Shown here piece by piece: positions 17,463 through 26,166 of a stretch of DNA of 64,000 bases (position 1 is its first letter; every line of letters begins with the position of its first letter). Source of the stretch: Allobosea sp. (GTDB lineage: Bacteria; Pseudomonadota; Alphaproteobacteria; Rhizobiales; Beijerinckiaceae); NCBI RefSeq assembly GCF_030695125.1, contig NZ_JAUYTP010000030.1, positions 86,334 through 150,333 of the forward strand, given 5' to 3'. The notes under the pieces were generated by a model, which saw only the letters and a program-made list of their open reading frames with translations, did not search any database and was not told the DNA's origin. A program made the translations under genes and the position numbers.

Positions 17463-18494
17463 GTGTCCGTGTCCGAGACGCCAGCCCCCGCCGCGCCGCG
17501 CGCGCCCGCCAGCCGGCCCGAACTGTCGATCGTGGTGCCCGTCCACAACGAGGCGGACAATCTGCCGTTGCTGGTCGAGCGCCTGAAGCAGGTCCTCGAC
17601 GGCGCGGTGACCTCCTGGGAGCTGGTCTGCGTCGACGACGGCAGCCGCGACGGCTCCCTGGCCGTGCTGAGGCTGCTGGCGGCGCAGGACCGGCGCGTCA
17701 GCGCCGTCTCGTTCAGTCGCAATTTCGGCAAGGAGATCGCCATCGCCGCGGGGCTCGACCACGCTTCGGGCGACGCGGTGGTGATCATGGATGCCGACCT
17801 GCAGCATCCGCCGGAGACAATCCTGCTCTTCCTGGAGAAATGGCGCGAGGGCTACCTCAACATCTATGGCCAGCGCTCGGACCGCGACGGCGAAACCCGG
17901 CTGAAGCGCAATTTCGCCAAGGTCTTCTACCGGCTCTTCGCCCGCTTCGGCGAGACCGAGCTGCCGGAGGGGGCCGGCGATTTCCGCCTGCTCGACCGCA
18001 AGGTCGTCGATGCGCTGCGGGCGTTGCCGGAGCGGGCGCGCTTCTCGAAGGGCTTGTATGCCTGGGTCGGCTTCCGCTCGACCGGGGTCTCCTTCGACGT
18101 CGCCGAGCGCGAACACGGCGTCTCGAAATTCCGCTACCGCACGCTGTTCTCCTTCGCCTTCGACGGGCTGTCGTCCTTCTCGACCGTGCCGCTCAAGATC
18201 GCGACATGGGCCGGCGTCATGATCGCGCTGATGGCGGCGCTGACGGCGCTGTTCTTCGTGCTGCGCACGCTTTTCTTCGGCACCGACCTGCCGGGCTTCC
18301 CCTCGCTGATCGTCTCGATCATGTTCTTCTCGGGCATCCAGCTCGTCTCGCTGGGGATGATCGGCGAGTATGTCGGGCGCATCTTCGCGGAGGTGAAGCG
18401 CCGGCCGCTCTATCTCATCGGCGAGCGCGTCGGTTTCGACGCCCGCACCGTCGACCACCCGCGCGGCGACGCGCTGCCGCCGCTGATCCGGTAG
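17463..18494 (+). CDS. GT2 polyprenyl-phosphate glycosyltransferase (ArnC/GtrB/DPM1-like)
   Basis: A 343-residue GT2 enzyme. The GT-A domain (residues 20-230) starts with ELSIVVPVHNEADNLPLLVE and contains CVDDGSRDGS and the metal-binding MDADLQHPPE. Two C-terminal transmembrane helices lie at about 247-270 and 283-305, followed by a MIGEYVGRIFAEVKRRP tail. This layout is that of enzymes transferring a sugar from UDP or GDP to undecaprenyl phosphate at the cytoplasmic membrane face. The GTG at 17463 is chosen because GAGAGG lies just upstream; the frame is open back to 17334. It is divergent from the deacetylase, and murJ follows on the same strand after a palindromic repeat. Confidence 0.88.
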   Translation: MSVSETPAPAAPRAPASRPELSIVVPVHNEADNLPLLVERLKQVLDGAVTSWELVCVDDGSRDGSLAVLRLLAAQDRRVSAVSFSRNFGKEIAIAAGLDHASGDAVVIMDADLQHPPETILLFLEKWREGYLNIYGQRSDRDGETRLKRNFAKVFYRLFARFGETELPEGAGDFRLLDRKVVDALRALPERARFSKGLYAWVGFRSTGVSFDVAEREHGVSKFRYRTLFSFAFDGLSSFSTVPLKIATWAGVMIALMAALTALFFVLRTLFFGTDLPGFPSLIVSIMFFSGIQLVSLGMIGEYVGRIFAEVKRRPLYLIGERVGFDARTVDHPRGDALPPLIR

Positions 18495-18559
18495 ACGCTG
18501 GCGCTCCGATCTGGGATGTAGGCGGCATCGTTGATTGCCGGTCCCTGCCGACACCCACC

Positions 18560-18671
18560 GTCATCCCGGACAAGCGGCAAAGCCGCGCTGATCCGGGATC
18601 AATTCCGGAACGCTGATCGCAAAGGTTCCGGAATGGATCCCGGGTCTCCGCTTCGCTCCGCCCGGGATGGC
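18560..18671. repeat. Dispersed palindromic intergenic repeat, copy 1
   Basis: The ends read GTCATCCCGG and CCCGGGATGGC. Inside are two nested inverted repeats, including GATCCGGGATC and GGATCCCGGGTCTCC, and a paired TTCCGGAA / TTCCGGAA. It shares long identical segments with the copy at 32637-32729. It lies between the glycosyltransferase and murJ and could form a large hairpin in a read-through transcript. Confidence 0.8.
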
Positions 18672-18706
18672 CGCGCGGTGGTTGTGAGAAAAGTCGTCAC
18701 GCCCTG

Positions 18707-20233
18707 ATGCTTCGCAAAATCCTCTCCGTCGGCGGCTTCACCCTGCTCTCGCGGCTTTCGGGCTTCGTGCGCGACATCGTGCTGGCCGCCGTTCTCGGCG
18801 CGGGCGCGATGATGGACGCGTTTTCGGTCGCGCTGCGGCTGCCCAACCATTTCAGGGCGATCTTCGGCGAGGGCGCGGTCAACCAGGCCTATATCCCCGC
18901 CTATGCGCGCATCCGCGAACAGGGCGGCGAGGCAGCGGCGGCGCTGTTCTCCAACCGCGTCTTCAGCCTGAACCTGATCGTGCAGCTCGGGCTGGTGGCG
19001 ATCGCTCTGCCCTTCATGCCGGAGATCGTGCGCCTGCTGGCGCCGGGCTTCGCGAATGATCCGCTGCGTTTCGATCTCGCGGTTTCGCTGACGCGGATCA
19101 CCTTTCCCTATCTGCTCTTCATCACGCTGGTGACGCTGCTCTCGGCCAATCTCAACGCGGTCGATCGCTATGCGGCGGCAGCCGCGGCGCCGATCCTGAT
19201 GAATCTCTGCCTCGTCGCGGCGCTCGCCGTTGCCTTCCTGTTTCCGAACGCCGCCTATGCCGCCGCCTGGGGTATGGCGGCGGCCGGCGTGCTGGAATGG
19301 CTGCTGCTGGCTTTCGCCGCACGACGCGCCGGCGTTGCGGCCGCCCTGACACGACCGCGGCTGGACGCCGATGTGAAGAGCTTCTTCAAGGCGTTCGGGC
19401 CCGCCGTCATCGGCTCGGCTGGCGTGCAGATCGCGCTCTTCGCCGACACCATCATCGCCTCGCTGCTGCCGGCGGGCGCCTATGCGGCGCTGTATTATGC
19501 CGAGCGGCTGTACCAGCTCCCGATCGGCGTGATCGCGATCGGCGTCGGCACCGTGCTGCTGCCGACGATGAGCCGCCTGATCGCGTCCGGCGACGAGGCG
19601 GCCTCCGACCGCGCGCAGAACCGGGCCATCGCGCTGACGGTGGTGGCGGCAGCGCCCTTCGCGGCGGCCTTCCTCGCCATCCCCGAGCTGATCGTCTCGG
19701 CCCTGTTCGAGCGCGGGCGCTTCGATGCAGCCGCGAGCCAGGCGGCGGGCGCTGTGCTGCTGGCCTATGCGGTGGGCCTGCCGGCGATTGTGCTCATCCG
19801 CACGCAGCTCTCGACCTTCCAGGCGCGTGGCGATACCACCACGCCGATGCTGGTGTCGCTGGCCGCCATCGGGGCCAATGTCGCGCTCAAGCTCTTGTTG
19901 TGGCGCGATTTCGGCGCGCCGGGCCTGGCGTTGGCGACCGCAGCCGGCGCCTGGATCAATGTCGCGACGCTGTTCGTGCTCGGCATCCGGCGCGGCTGGG
20001 CGCGGCCGGATCCGCGACTGGGCACGCTGATCGCCGTCGCGGTGCTGGCCGCGATCCTTGCGGGGTTTGCGGCCCGTTATGCCGCCCCAGCGCTCCTGGC
20101 AGCGCTTTCCGGTCTGGCGTTCCAGCCGCGGCTGGTCGCGCTCGGGCTGGTCGGCCTGGGGGCTGCGACGCTTTACGGCGTCGTTCTGGCCGCTGGGCTC
20201 AAGGCCACAGGGACGCTGCGGCTGTTGCGGTAG
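18707..20233 (+). CDS. murJ: Lipid II flippase MurJ
   Basis: A 508-residue MurJ/MviN protein with about 14 transmembrane helices. It flips lipid II from the cytoplasmic to the periplasmic side for peptidoglycan synthesis. Family features: SGFVRDIVLAAVLGAG near residue 18, DAFSVALRLPNHFRAIFGEGA near residue 37, and Arg and Glu residues in the central cavity helices (for example YYAERLYQLPIGVIAIGVG near residue 263). Full length, no frameshift. The start at 18707 has only a weak ribosome site (GAAAAG). It follows the GT2 gene after a palindromic repeat, so it may share its transcript or have its own promoter in the repeat flank. Confidence 0.96.
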   Translation: MLRKILSVGGFTLLSRLSGFVRDIVLAAVLGAGAMMDAFSVALRLPNHFRAIFGEGAVNQAYIPAYARIREQGGEAAAALFSNRVFSLNLIVQLGLVAIALPFMPEIVRLLAPGFANDPLRFDLAVSLTRITFPYLLFITLVTLLSANLNAVDRYAAAAAAPILMNLCLVAALAVAFLFPNAAYAAAWGMAAAGVLEWLLLAFAARRAGVAAALTRPRLDADVKSFFKAFGPAVIGSAGVQIALFADTIIASLLPAGAYAALYYAERLYQLPIGVIAIGVGTVLLPTMSRLIASGDEAASDRAQNRAIALTVVAAAPFAAAFLAIPELIVSALFERGRFDAAASQAAGAVLLAYAVGLPAIVLIRTQLSTFQARGDTTTPMLVSLAAIGANVALKLLLWRDFGAPGLALATAAGAWINVATLFVLGIRRGWARPDPRLGTLIAVAVLAAILAGFAARYAAPALLAALSGLAFQPRLVALGLVGLGAATLYGVVLAAGLKATGTLRLLR

Positions 20234-20269
20234 GGCTCAGATCACGATGATGTCGCTCGAAAACACGGC

Positions 20270-20374
20270 GTCATCCTGGACAAGCCGCGAAGCGGCGCAG
20301 CTCCGAGATCCATCATAGGGCACCGACGAGCCCTGTGATGGATCCCGGGTCGACCTGCGGTCGCCCAGGATGAC
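20270..20374. repeat. Dispersed palindromic intergenic repeat, copy 2
   Basis: Begins GTCATCCTGGACAAGCCGCG and ends CGCCCAGGATGAC, with an internal GATCCATCA / TGATGGATC inverted repeat. Same architecture as copy 1 with partly different sequence. It lies between the convergent murJ and nitronate monooxygenase genes and may act as a two-way terminator. Confidence 0.75.
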
Positions 20375-20400
20375 GGCTGTGTTTCCGAGTGAAGTTATCA

Positions 20401-21381
20401 TCAACCCAGCAGGCCCCGCGCCCGCTTGCCCAGCAGCACCGCCGCCTCGTCGACCATGCGCGCGACGATCTCGCCGGCCCCCGGCACGTCGGCGACCAGA
20501 CCCACCGCCTCGCCGACGATGACGGCGGCGTTGTCGGGATCGCCGGCCGCGAAGGCGTCGCGATAGGCCGGTGCCTCCTGCTCGATCGCCGCCTTCAGCG
20601 CCTCGTCGCGGCCGGCCCAGCGTGCGGTGAAGGCATTGGCGGCCACACGGATGTCGAAGGGTTTTGGCCAGTCGAGCCGGCGGGCGATGTCGGGCAGCGA
20701 GGTCCGAACCGTGCCGTCGCCGGTGGCCGCCAGGGCCGCCTCCTGCTGCCTGGCATGGACCAGCGCCTCGCGGCTCGCCCAGAAGCGGGTGCCGACCAGC
20801 ACGCCGTCGGCGCCCAGCATCAGCGAGGCCGCGAGCCCGCGGCCATCGGCGATGCCGCCCGCCGCGAGCAGCAGCGTCTCGGGGCTCTGGCGCGCCAGCA
20901 GATCGGCGACCTCCGGCACGAAGGGCAGCGTCGCACGGCGGTGGCCATGGCCGCCCGCCTCGCCGCCCTGCGCGACGATGATCGCGGCACCCGCATCAAG
21001 CGCCTGGCGGACATGGTCGAGCGACTGGCACTGGCAGATCAGCGGGATGTCAGCCGCCGCGATCTCGGCGGCGAAGGGGGCGGGATCGCCGAAGGAGAGC
21101 ATCAGCGCCGCAGGACGATGCGCGAGCGCCGCCGTCAGCAGATCCGGCTGTTTCGCCAGCGACCAGGTGATGAAGCCGCAGCCGATGCGGGTGTTGCCGG
21201 CCTGCCCGAACTCCTGTTCGAGCCAGGCCCCATCGCCATAGCCGCCGCCGATCAGGCCCAGCCCCCCGGCCCGCGTCACGGCCGCCGCGAGCGCCCCGCC
21301 CGCCGCCAGCGCCATCGGCGCCGACAGGACGGGGTGCTCGATGCCCAGTTGCCGCGTCAACCTGGTGACGAGGCGCGCCAT
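20401..21381 (-). CDS. Nitronate monooxygenase family flavoprotein
   Basis: A 326-residue FMN-dependent TIM-barrel enzyme of the nitronate monooxygenase / 2-nitropropane dioxygenase family. These oxidise alkyl nitronates to carbonyl compounds and nitrite, though many members have unknown substrates. Motifs: HPVLSAPMALAAGGALAAAV at the N-terminus, QGGEAGGHGHR near residue 140 (FMN phosphate region and catalytic His), LAAGGIADGRG near 175, and MLGADGVLVGTRFWASREA near 190. The gene starts five bases after the stop of the aminotransferase gene, so the two form an operon. The ATG at 21381 has TGAGG upstream. Cytoplasmic. Confidence 0.88.
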   Translation of the reverse strand: MARLVTRLTRQLGIEHPVLSAPMALAAGGALAAAVTRAGGLGLIGGGYGDGAWLEQEFGQAGNTRIGCGFITWSLAKQPDLLTAALAHRPAALMLSFGDPAPFAAEIAAADIPLICQCQSLDHVRQALDAGAAIIVAQGGEAGGHGHRRATLPFVPEVADLLARQSPETLLLAAGGIADGRGLAASLMLGADGVLVGTRFWASREALVHARQQEAALAATGDGTVRTSLPDIARRLDWPKPFDIRVAANAFTARWAGRDEALKAAIEQEAPAYRDAFAAGDPDNAAVIVGEAVGLVADVPGAGEIVARMVDEAAVLLGKRARGLLG

Positions 21382-21386
21382 GGTCC

Positions 21387-22253
21387 TCAGACCTTCGCGC
21401 TCTTGGCGAAGTCCATGTAGAGCTCGCGGGCCCTGGTGTAGAGCGGGCCGGGCTGGAGCTGGCGGCTGTCGATGCGGCCCACCGGCACGACCTTCGAGTA
21501 GTTGCCCGAGGAGAAGATCTCGTCGGCCTGTTCGAAATCGCTGTAGCGCAGGCTGGCTTCCTCGACCGTGACGCCATCCTGGCGCAGCAGACCGATGACG
21601 CGCTGGCGGGTGATGCCGTTCAGGAAAGTGCCATTGGGGATGGGCGTCTTCACCACGCCGTCCTTGGCGAGGAAGATGTTGGAGGTCGCGGTCTCCGCGA
21701 CGTTGCCGAGCATGTCGAGCACCAGCGCGTTGTCGAAGCCGGCGGCCTTGGCGGCGCGCAGCGTGCGGGCGTTGTTCGGGTAGAGGCAGCCGGCCTTGGC
21801 GTCCGTCGGGGCCGTCTCGACCGTCGGGCGGCGGAAAACGCCTTGCGTCACCGAAAGACCGTTCGCGGGCAGGCCCATTGGCGCCTCGAACAGGCACAGG
21901 CAGAAGCGCGTCGAATCCTCGTCCGGGATGATGGTCGAGACGCCGTCGGCCTCGGCCCAGTACATCGGCTTGATGTAGAGGGCCGTCCCGCCGCCGAACT
22001 TCCTGATGCCCTCATGCGCCTTGGCGATGATCGTCTCGGCGGTTTCCGTCGGCTTCAGGCCGAGCGCGGTGGCGGAGCGGTTTACGCGGGCAGCGTGCAA
22101 AGCGAGATCAGGCGCGACGCCGTCGAAATAGCGGGCGCCGTCGAAGACCGAGGAGCCCTGCCAGGTCGCGTGGCTGCGCGGCCCCATGATCGGCGGGTTG
22201 CCCTCGTGCCACTCTCCCTCGAACCATGTCCAAGTCTGCGAATACCAGGCCAT
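21387..22253 (-). CDS. PLP class IV aminotransferase, branched-chain type
   Basis: A 288-residue fold-type IV aminotransferase. The PLP lysine is Lys153 in DAKAGCLYPNN, and the cofactor glutamate falls in the NVAETATSNIF segment near residue 187. The N-terminal TWTWFEGEWHEGN and GSSVFDGARYF match branched-chain aminotransferases (IlvE type), which exchange amino groups between Leu/Ile/Val and 2-oxoglutarate. D-amino-acid and 4-amino-4-deoxychorismate enzymes share the fold, so substrate identity is probable, not proven. The start at 22253 follows CAGGAG. It is the first gene of an operon with the nitronate monooxygenase. Confidence 0.85.
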   Translation of the reverse strand: MAWYSQTWTWFEGEWHEGNPPIMGPRSHATWQGSSVFDGARYFDGVAPDLALHAARVNRSATALGLKPTETAETIIAKAHEGIRKFGGGTALYIKPMYWAEADGVSTIIPDEDSTRFCLCLFEAPMGLPANGLSVTQGVFRRPTVETAPTDAKAGCLYPNNARTLRAAKAAGFDNALVLDMLGNVAETATSNIFLAKDGVVKTPIPNGTFLNGITRQRVIGLLRQDGVTVEEASLRYSDFEQADEIFSSGNYSKVVPVGRIDSRQLQPGPLYTRARELYMDFAKSAKV

Positions 22254-22377
22254 CAGGCGCTCCTGCTGTACAATCGACGTGGCGCGCACCGTCTGCCCCG
22301 GGCCTTCCTTCGTCAACATGCAGCCCCGCACAACCCGATGACGGGATGTGATGGAAGCGATCGGTGTGGGTGATGGA

Positions 22378-22695
22378 TCAAAACCCCAACGCGCGCAGGG
22401 CGGCGATGACGCTCATGCCGACGACCAGCGCGAGCAGTTCGTTGCGACGCAGGATCATGCTGCCCATCGCGGCCAGCAGCGCGATGCCGGCCGCCAGCCC
22501 GAGCCGCTCGATCAGGGGCAGGACGGTGGCGGCGATGATCGAGCCCGGTAGGGCGGCCAGCCCGCGGCGGACATGGGGCGTCAGCGGGATGAAGCCCATC
22601 AGCACCACGCCGGCGATGCGGCAGAGATAGGTCGCCACCGCCATAGCGAGGATGGCGATAAGGGCCCCCCAGGCGCCGGGATCAGGCAGCGTCAT
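22378..22695 (-). CDS. azlD: AzlD family branched-chain amino acid exporter subunit
   Basis: A 105-residue AzlD protein with three or four transmembrane helices, including a YLCRIAGVVLMGFIPLTP segment near residue 21 and a C-terminal LLALVVGMSVIAALRA. AzlC and AzlD together export branched-chain amino acids or their analogues. The start at 22695 lies inside the end of azlC (14-base overlap), which indicates translational coupling. The branched-chain-type aminotransferase gene lies 124 bases downstream on the same strand, so the four genes may serve related chemistry. Confidence 0.88.
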   Translation of the reverse strand: MTLPDPGAWGALIAILAMAVATYLCRIAGVVLMGFIPLTPHVRRGLAALPGSIIAATVLPLIERLGLAAGIALLAAMGSMILRRNELLALVVGMSVIAALRALGF

Positions 22696-23389
22696 TGCTG
22701 AAGGCCCCCACGATCGCGCCCGACAGCGACCCGACGATGATGAAGGCATAGCCATCGACCAGCTTGGCCGTGACCAGCGCCACGAGCCCGGCGACGACCC
22801 AGGGCACGGCCGCCCGCCGGCCGCGCCACAACGGCACGATCATCGCGGCGAAGAAGATCGGCATGACCAGATCGATGCCGAAGGCGCGCGGGTCCGAGAC
22901 CAGCGCGCCCAGCCCATAGCCCAGCCCGGTGAACAGGATCCAGACCACCCAGAGCAGGAGCCCCGCGCCGATCAGCACGCCGAGATCGCGCCCGCCCTCG
23001 GCCCGGTAGCGCGTGCCGATGACCCAGTTGGCGTCGGTGAAGAAGAACAGATGGAAGGCGTTCAGCGCCCTGGGATAAGCCGCAAACCAGGGCTGCAGCG
23101 ACGCGCCCTGGAGGATCATCCGCGAATTGACGGTGGCCGTGACCACGGCGAGGCCCATGATGGCGCCCCAGCTCCACTCCGGCCGCCAGAGCTCCATCGC
23201 GACGAGCTGGGAGATGCCGCCATAGACCAGCGCGCTCATCAGCAGCGTCTCGACCAGGCTCAGGCCCTTGGCGGCGGCTGCCGCGCCGAAGGCGACCGCG
23301 AAGACCACGACGCCGGGTACCAGCACCAAGACCTTGCGCATGCCCAGGCGCATGCCGGCCGCGCTCGTCTGTGCCGGGGCTTCCTCCAT
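22682..23389 (-). CDS. azlC: AzlC family branched-chain amino acid exporter subunit
   Basis: A 235-residue AzlC membrane protein with about seven transmembrane helices. Family features include GGISQLVAMELW near residue 57, VVTATVNSRMILQGAS near residue 80, and HLFFFTDANWVIG near 115. It forms the large subunit of the AzlCD exporter. GGGAG precedes the start at 23389. It is divergent from the phosphopantetheinyl transferase gene (131 bases) and overlaps azlD. Confidence 0.92.
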   Translation of the reverse strand: MEEAPAQTSAAGMRLGMRKVLVLVPGVVVFAVAFGAAAAAKGLSLVETLLMSALVYGGISQLVAMELWRPEWSWGAIMGLAVVTATVNSRMILQGASLQPWFAAYPRALNAFHLFFFTDANWVIGTRYRAEGGRDLGVLIGAGLLLWVVWILFTGLGYGLGALVSDPRAFGIDLVMPIFFAAMIVPLWRGRRAAVPWVVAGLVALVTAKLVDGYAFIIVGSLSGAIVGAFSNDAA

Positions 23390-23520
23390 GAACCCGTTCT
23401 CTCCCTGTGCGCGGGCCTGTCGCGGCCCGTACTTGCGCCGCCTCGCCGAGAGCGGGCGACGGATGACCCTTCCAAGGCCGAAGTGGGCCGCAGGTCAACG
23501 CCGCCGGGCGGGTTGGCCAC

Positions 23521-24189
23521 ATGAGCCTGGCACAGGGCGGCGCCAGGGCGATGGCGAGCGCCCCGGCAGTGGCCTATCCTGCCGCGATGAACTGGCTTTC
23601 TTCTCCCGACGCCATCGCCGCCCGCCTCCCTGCCGTCTGGCTCGTGGCGACGCCGGAGCGGCCCGCGACGCTGCCCGAGCGATCCGCGCTGCGACGGGGC
23701 ATCGGAGCGCGCATCTTGGCGCGGCAGCTCGGCCTGCCGCGTGAAGCGGTCACGATCAGCCATGACGCGCGCGGACGGCCCCTGGTCGAGCAGCCGCGCG
23801 GGAGCGGGCTGCATCTCTCGCTCGCGACCCGGGCCGGGCTTGTCGCCGTGGCGCTCGCCCACCGGCCCGTCGGCGTCGACGTCGAGGCCGTGGACGAAAC
23901 TGCTTCCCCGCCCATGAACGTCCTACATCCGGACGAACGGGCCTGGCTTCTCGCCCAGCCGCCGGAGAGCCGAGCGGTGGCCTTCGCGCGCCTCTGGAGC
24001 GCGAAGGAAGCCTATGTGAAGGCGCTGGGGACGGGCTTCGCGCAGGCGCCGGAGAGTTTCGCCGTCGCGATCTCGCAGGACGGCGCGTTCACGGTGCGTG
24101 ACGGGGCCGCGACCGCGAGCGGTTTCAGCCGCACCATTGAAAACGGCGGCCAGGAGATCCTGGCCGCCGCGATGATCGTTCTCGACTGA
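23521..24189 (+). CDS. 4'-phosphopantetheinyl transferase superfamily protein
   Basis: A Sfp-type phosphopantetheinyl transferase of up to 222 residues, which moves phosphopantetheine from CoA to a serine on a carrier protein. The two signature motifs are present: GVDVE (Mg2+ ligands) near residue 118 and LWSAKEAYVKALG near residue 158. The length suits a short Sfp/AcpT-like enzyme. The start is uncertain: ATGs at 23521, 23551 and 23587 are in frame and none has a strong ribosome site. No polyketide or peptide synthetase gene is in the window, so the carrier protein is elsewhere. It converges with the terC-like gene. Confidence 0.88.
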   Translation: MSLAQGGARAMASAPAVAYPAAMNWLSSPDAIAARLPAVWLVATPERPATLPERSALRRGIGARILARQLGLPREAVTISHDARGRPLVEQPRGSGLHLSLATRAGLVAVALAHRPVGVDVEAVDETASPPMNVLHPDERAWLLAQPPESRAVAFARLWSAKEAYVKALGTGFAQAPESFAVAISQDGAFTVRDGAATASGFSRTIENGGQEILAAAMIVLD

Positions 24190-24200
24190 GACCCCGTCGG

Positions 24201-24941
24201 TCAGCCCGCCCTGGCGGCGTGCCTCTGCTTCAGGACATAGGCCACGGCGCAGACCAGGGCGGCACCGATCACCGAGGTGACATAGTGCGGCATGTTGGCG
24301 GGCGCGATGCCGATGGCGCTGACTTCCGGCGGCACGGGCTTCACCCAGGTCGGCATGTTGACCTGCAGCCATTGCAGCACGGCGATATCGCCCAGGATCA
24401 TTTCTGCCGCGATCCAGCCGAGCAGGGCCGCGCCGATCCAGATCAGGATCGGATAGCGCGTGATGATCGTGGTGAGGAACTGCGCGCCCATGATGATCAG
24501 CGGAATCGAGAGCAGCAGGCCGAAGATGAACAGTTCAGGGTGTCCGCGCGAGGCGGCGGCGATCGCGATGACGTTGTCGAGGCTCATCACCGCATCGGCG
24601 ATGGCGATGGTGCGCACCGCCTGCCAGAGCGTGGTGCCGCCATCGATCTCGGCATGGGATTCATCCTCGCCCATGGCGAGCTTGACCGCGATCCAGAACA
24701 GCAGCAGGCCGCCGATCACCTTCAGATACGGCACCAGCAGCAGATAGGTCACGACCAGCGCGAAGATGATGCGCAGACCGATCGCCGCCGAGGCGCCGAG
24801 CCAGATGCCGACCTTGCGCTGCTTCTCGGGCAGCGAGCGGCAGGCCAGCGCGATCACGACCGCGTTGTCGCCCGACAACAGCAGGTCGATCCAGATGATC
24901 TGGAGCAGCGAGACCCAGAATGTGGAGGATGAAAAATCCAT
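24201..24941 (-). CDS. TerC family integral membrane protein (YjbE-like)
   Basis: A 246-residue TerC-family protein with about seven transmembrane helices. The two hallmark acidic motifs are present: LLLSGDNAVVIALA near residue 20 and AVMSLDNVIAIAAA near residue 117. TerC proteins of this type are linked to manganese export during exoenzyme metalation or to tellurium resistance; I cannot decide which applies. No other ter genes are nearby. The 5' region (24942-25020) follows the terminator of the upstream dehydrogenase gene, so it probably has its own promoter. Confidence 0.88.
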   Translation of the reverse strand: MDFSSSTFWVSLLQIIWIDLLLSGDNAVVIALACRSLPEKQRKVGIWLGASAAIGLRIIFALVVTYLLLVPYLKVIGGLLLFWIAVKLAMGEDESHAEIDGGTTLWQAVRTIAIADAVMSLDNVIAIAAASRGHPELFIFGLLLSIPLIIMGAQFLTTIITRYPILIWIGAALLGWIAAEMILGDIAVLQWLQVNMPTWVKPVPPEVSAIGIAPANMPHYVTSVIGAALVCAVAYVLKQRHAARAG

Positions 24942-25020
24942 CGGTCGGTCAGTTCCTCATGCCTTCGGGCGTTGCGCCCCCTGTGACCCAAAAGAGCCGA
25001 TCAACGCAAGGGGCAAGCGC

Positions 25021-25075
25021 TGAAAACAAGCATCATCTGCGAGCCCCCTGCGCGTAACGGCGCGGCGGCTCGCAG
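25021..25075 (-). terminator. Probable terminator between the dehydrogenase and terC-like genes
   Basis: A nine-base inverted repeat, CTGCGAGCC / GGCTCGCAG, with a 21-base GC-rich loop. On the minus strand it is followed, a few bases later, by TTGTTTT. It lies just past the dehydrogenase stop at 25087. The long loop lowers confidence. Confidence 0.45.
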
Positions 25076-25086
25076 GTTCCGGTACG

Positions 25087-26166
25087 TCAGCCGAGCGCCT
25101 GCTCGACCGCCTTGCCGGCGGCTTCCGTACCGAGCGCGCCGCCGAGATCGCGCGTGCGGGTGCGCGCATCGCCGAGTGCCCGCTCGATGGCGGCCTCGAT
25201 GCCCTTGGCGGCTTCGGTCTCGCCGAGATGGTCGAGCATCATCGCCGCCGACCAGATCTGGCCGATCGGGTTGGCGATGCCCTGGCCGGCGATGTCGGGC
25301 GCCGAGCCATGCACCGGCTCGAACAGGGAGGGATAGTCGCCGGTCGGGTTGATGTTGCCCGAGGGCGCGATGCCGATCGTGCCGGTGCAGGCCGGGCCGA
25401 GGTCGGACAGGATGTCGCCGAACAGGTTGGAGGCGACGACAACGTCGAACCGGTCCGGGTTCAGCACGAAATGCGCGGTCAGGATGTCGATATGGTACTG
25501 GTCGACGGCGACGTCGGGGTAGTTCTTCGCCATCTCCTTCACCCGCTCGTCCCAGTAGGGCATGGTGATGGCGATGCCGTTCGACTTGGTCGCCGAGGTC
25601 AGCTTCCGGCGCGGGCGGCGCATGGCGAGTTCGAAGGCGTATTTCAGCACGCGGTCGACGCCGACACGGCTCATCACCGTCTCCTGCATGACGATCTCGC
25701 GCTCGGTGCCGGCATACATGCGGCCGCCGACGGAGGAGTATTCGCCCTCGGTGTTCTCGCGGACGACGAAGAAGTCGATGTCGCCGGGCTTGCGGCCGAC
25801 GAGCGGGCCGGGCACACCCGGCATCAGCCTGACAGGACGCAGATTGACGTACTGGTCGAATTCGCGCCGGAACAGCAGCAGCGAGCCCCAGAGCGAGATG
25901 TGGTCGGGCACCTGGGCGGGCATGCCGACAGCGCCGAAGAAGATCGCGTCATGCCCGCCGATCTGGTCCTTCCAGTCGTCGGGCAGCATCTTGCCATGCT
26001 TGGCGTAGTAGTCGCAGGAGGAGAAATCGAACTCGTCCAGCCGCAGCTCGAAGCCGTATTTCTTCGAGGCCGCCTCGAGGATGCGCAGCCCCTCCGGCAT
26101 CACCTCCTTGCCGATGCCGTCCCCGGCGATGGCGGCGATGCGATAGACGCGGTTGGTACGGCTCAT
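25087..26166 (-). CDS. Tartrate/D-malate dehydrogenase-type decarboxylating dehydrogenase
   Basis: A 359-residue member of the isocitrate/isopropylmalate dehydrogenase family, closest in features to tartrate dehydrogenase / D-malate dehydrogenase (TtuC, DmlA). It has IAAIAGDGIGKEVMPEG at the N-terminus, the substrate-arginine region NLRPVRLMPG, VVRENTEGEYSSVGG near residue 137, the conserved Lys and Asp region with SNLFGDILSDLG near 245, and the NAD site EPVHGSAPDIAG near 277. It oxidises 2-hydroxy acids with NAD+. The ATG at 26166 overlaps the upstream hydrolase stop as ATGA. The longer open frame to 26304 has non-family composition. Confidence 0.87.
   Translation of the reverse strand: MSRTNRVYRIAAIAGDGIGKEVMPEGLRILEAASKKYGFELRLDEFDFSSCDYYAKHGKMLPDDWKDQIGGHDAIFFGAVGMPAQVPDHISLWGSLLLFRREFDQYVNLRPVRLMPGVPGPLVGRKPGDIDFFVVRENTEGEYSSVGGRMYAGTEREIVMQETVMSRVGVDRVLKYAFELAMRRPRRKLTSATKSNGIAITMPYWDERVKEMAKNYPDVAVDQYHIDILTAHFVLNPDRFDVVVASNLFGDILSDLGPACTGTIGIAPSGNINPTGDYPSLFEPVHGSAPDIAGQGIANPIGQIWSAAMMLDHLGETEAAKGIEAAIERALGDARTRTRDLGGALGTEAAGKAVEQALG

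Noticed and set aside
24942..25020. yybP-ykoY manganese riboswitch before the terC-like gene
   Set aside because: TerC genes often carry one, but I could not find the conserved core sequences or pairing here.
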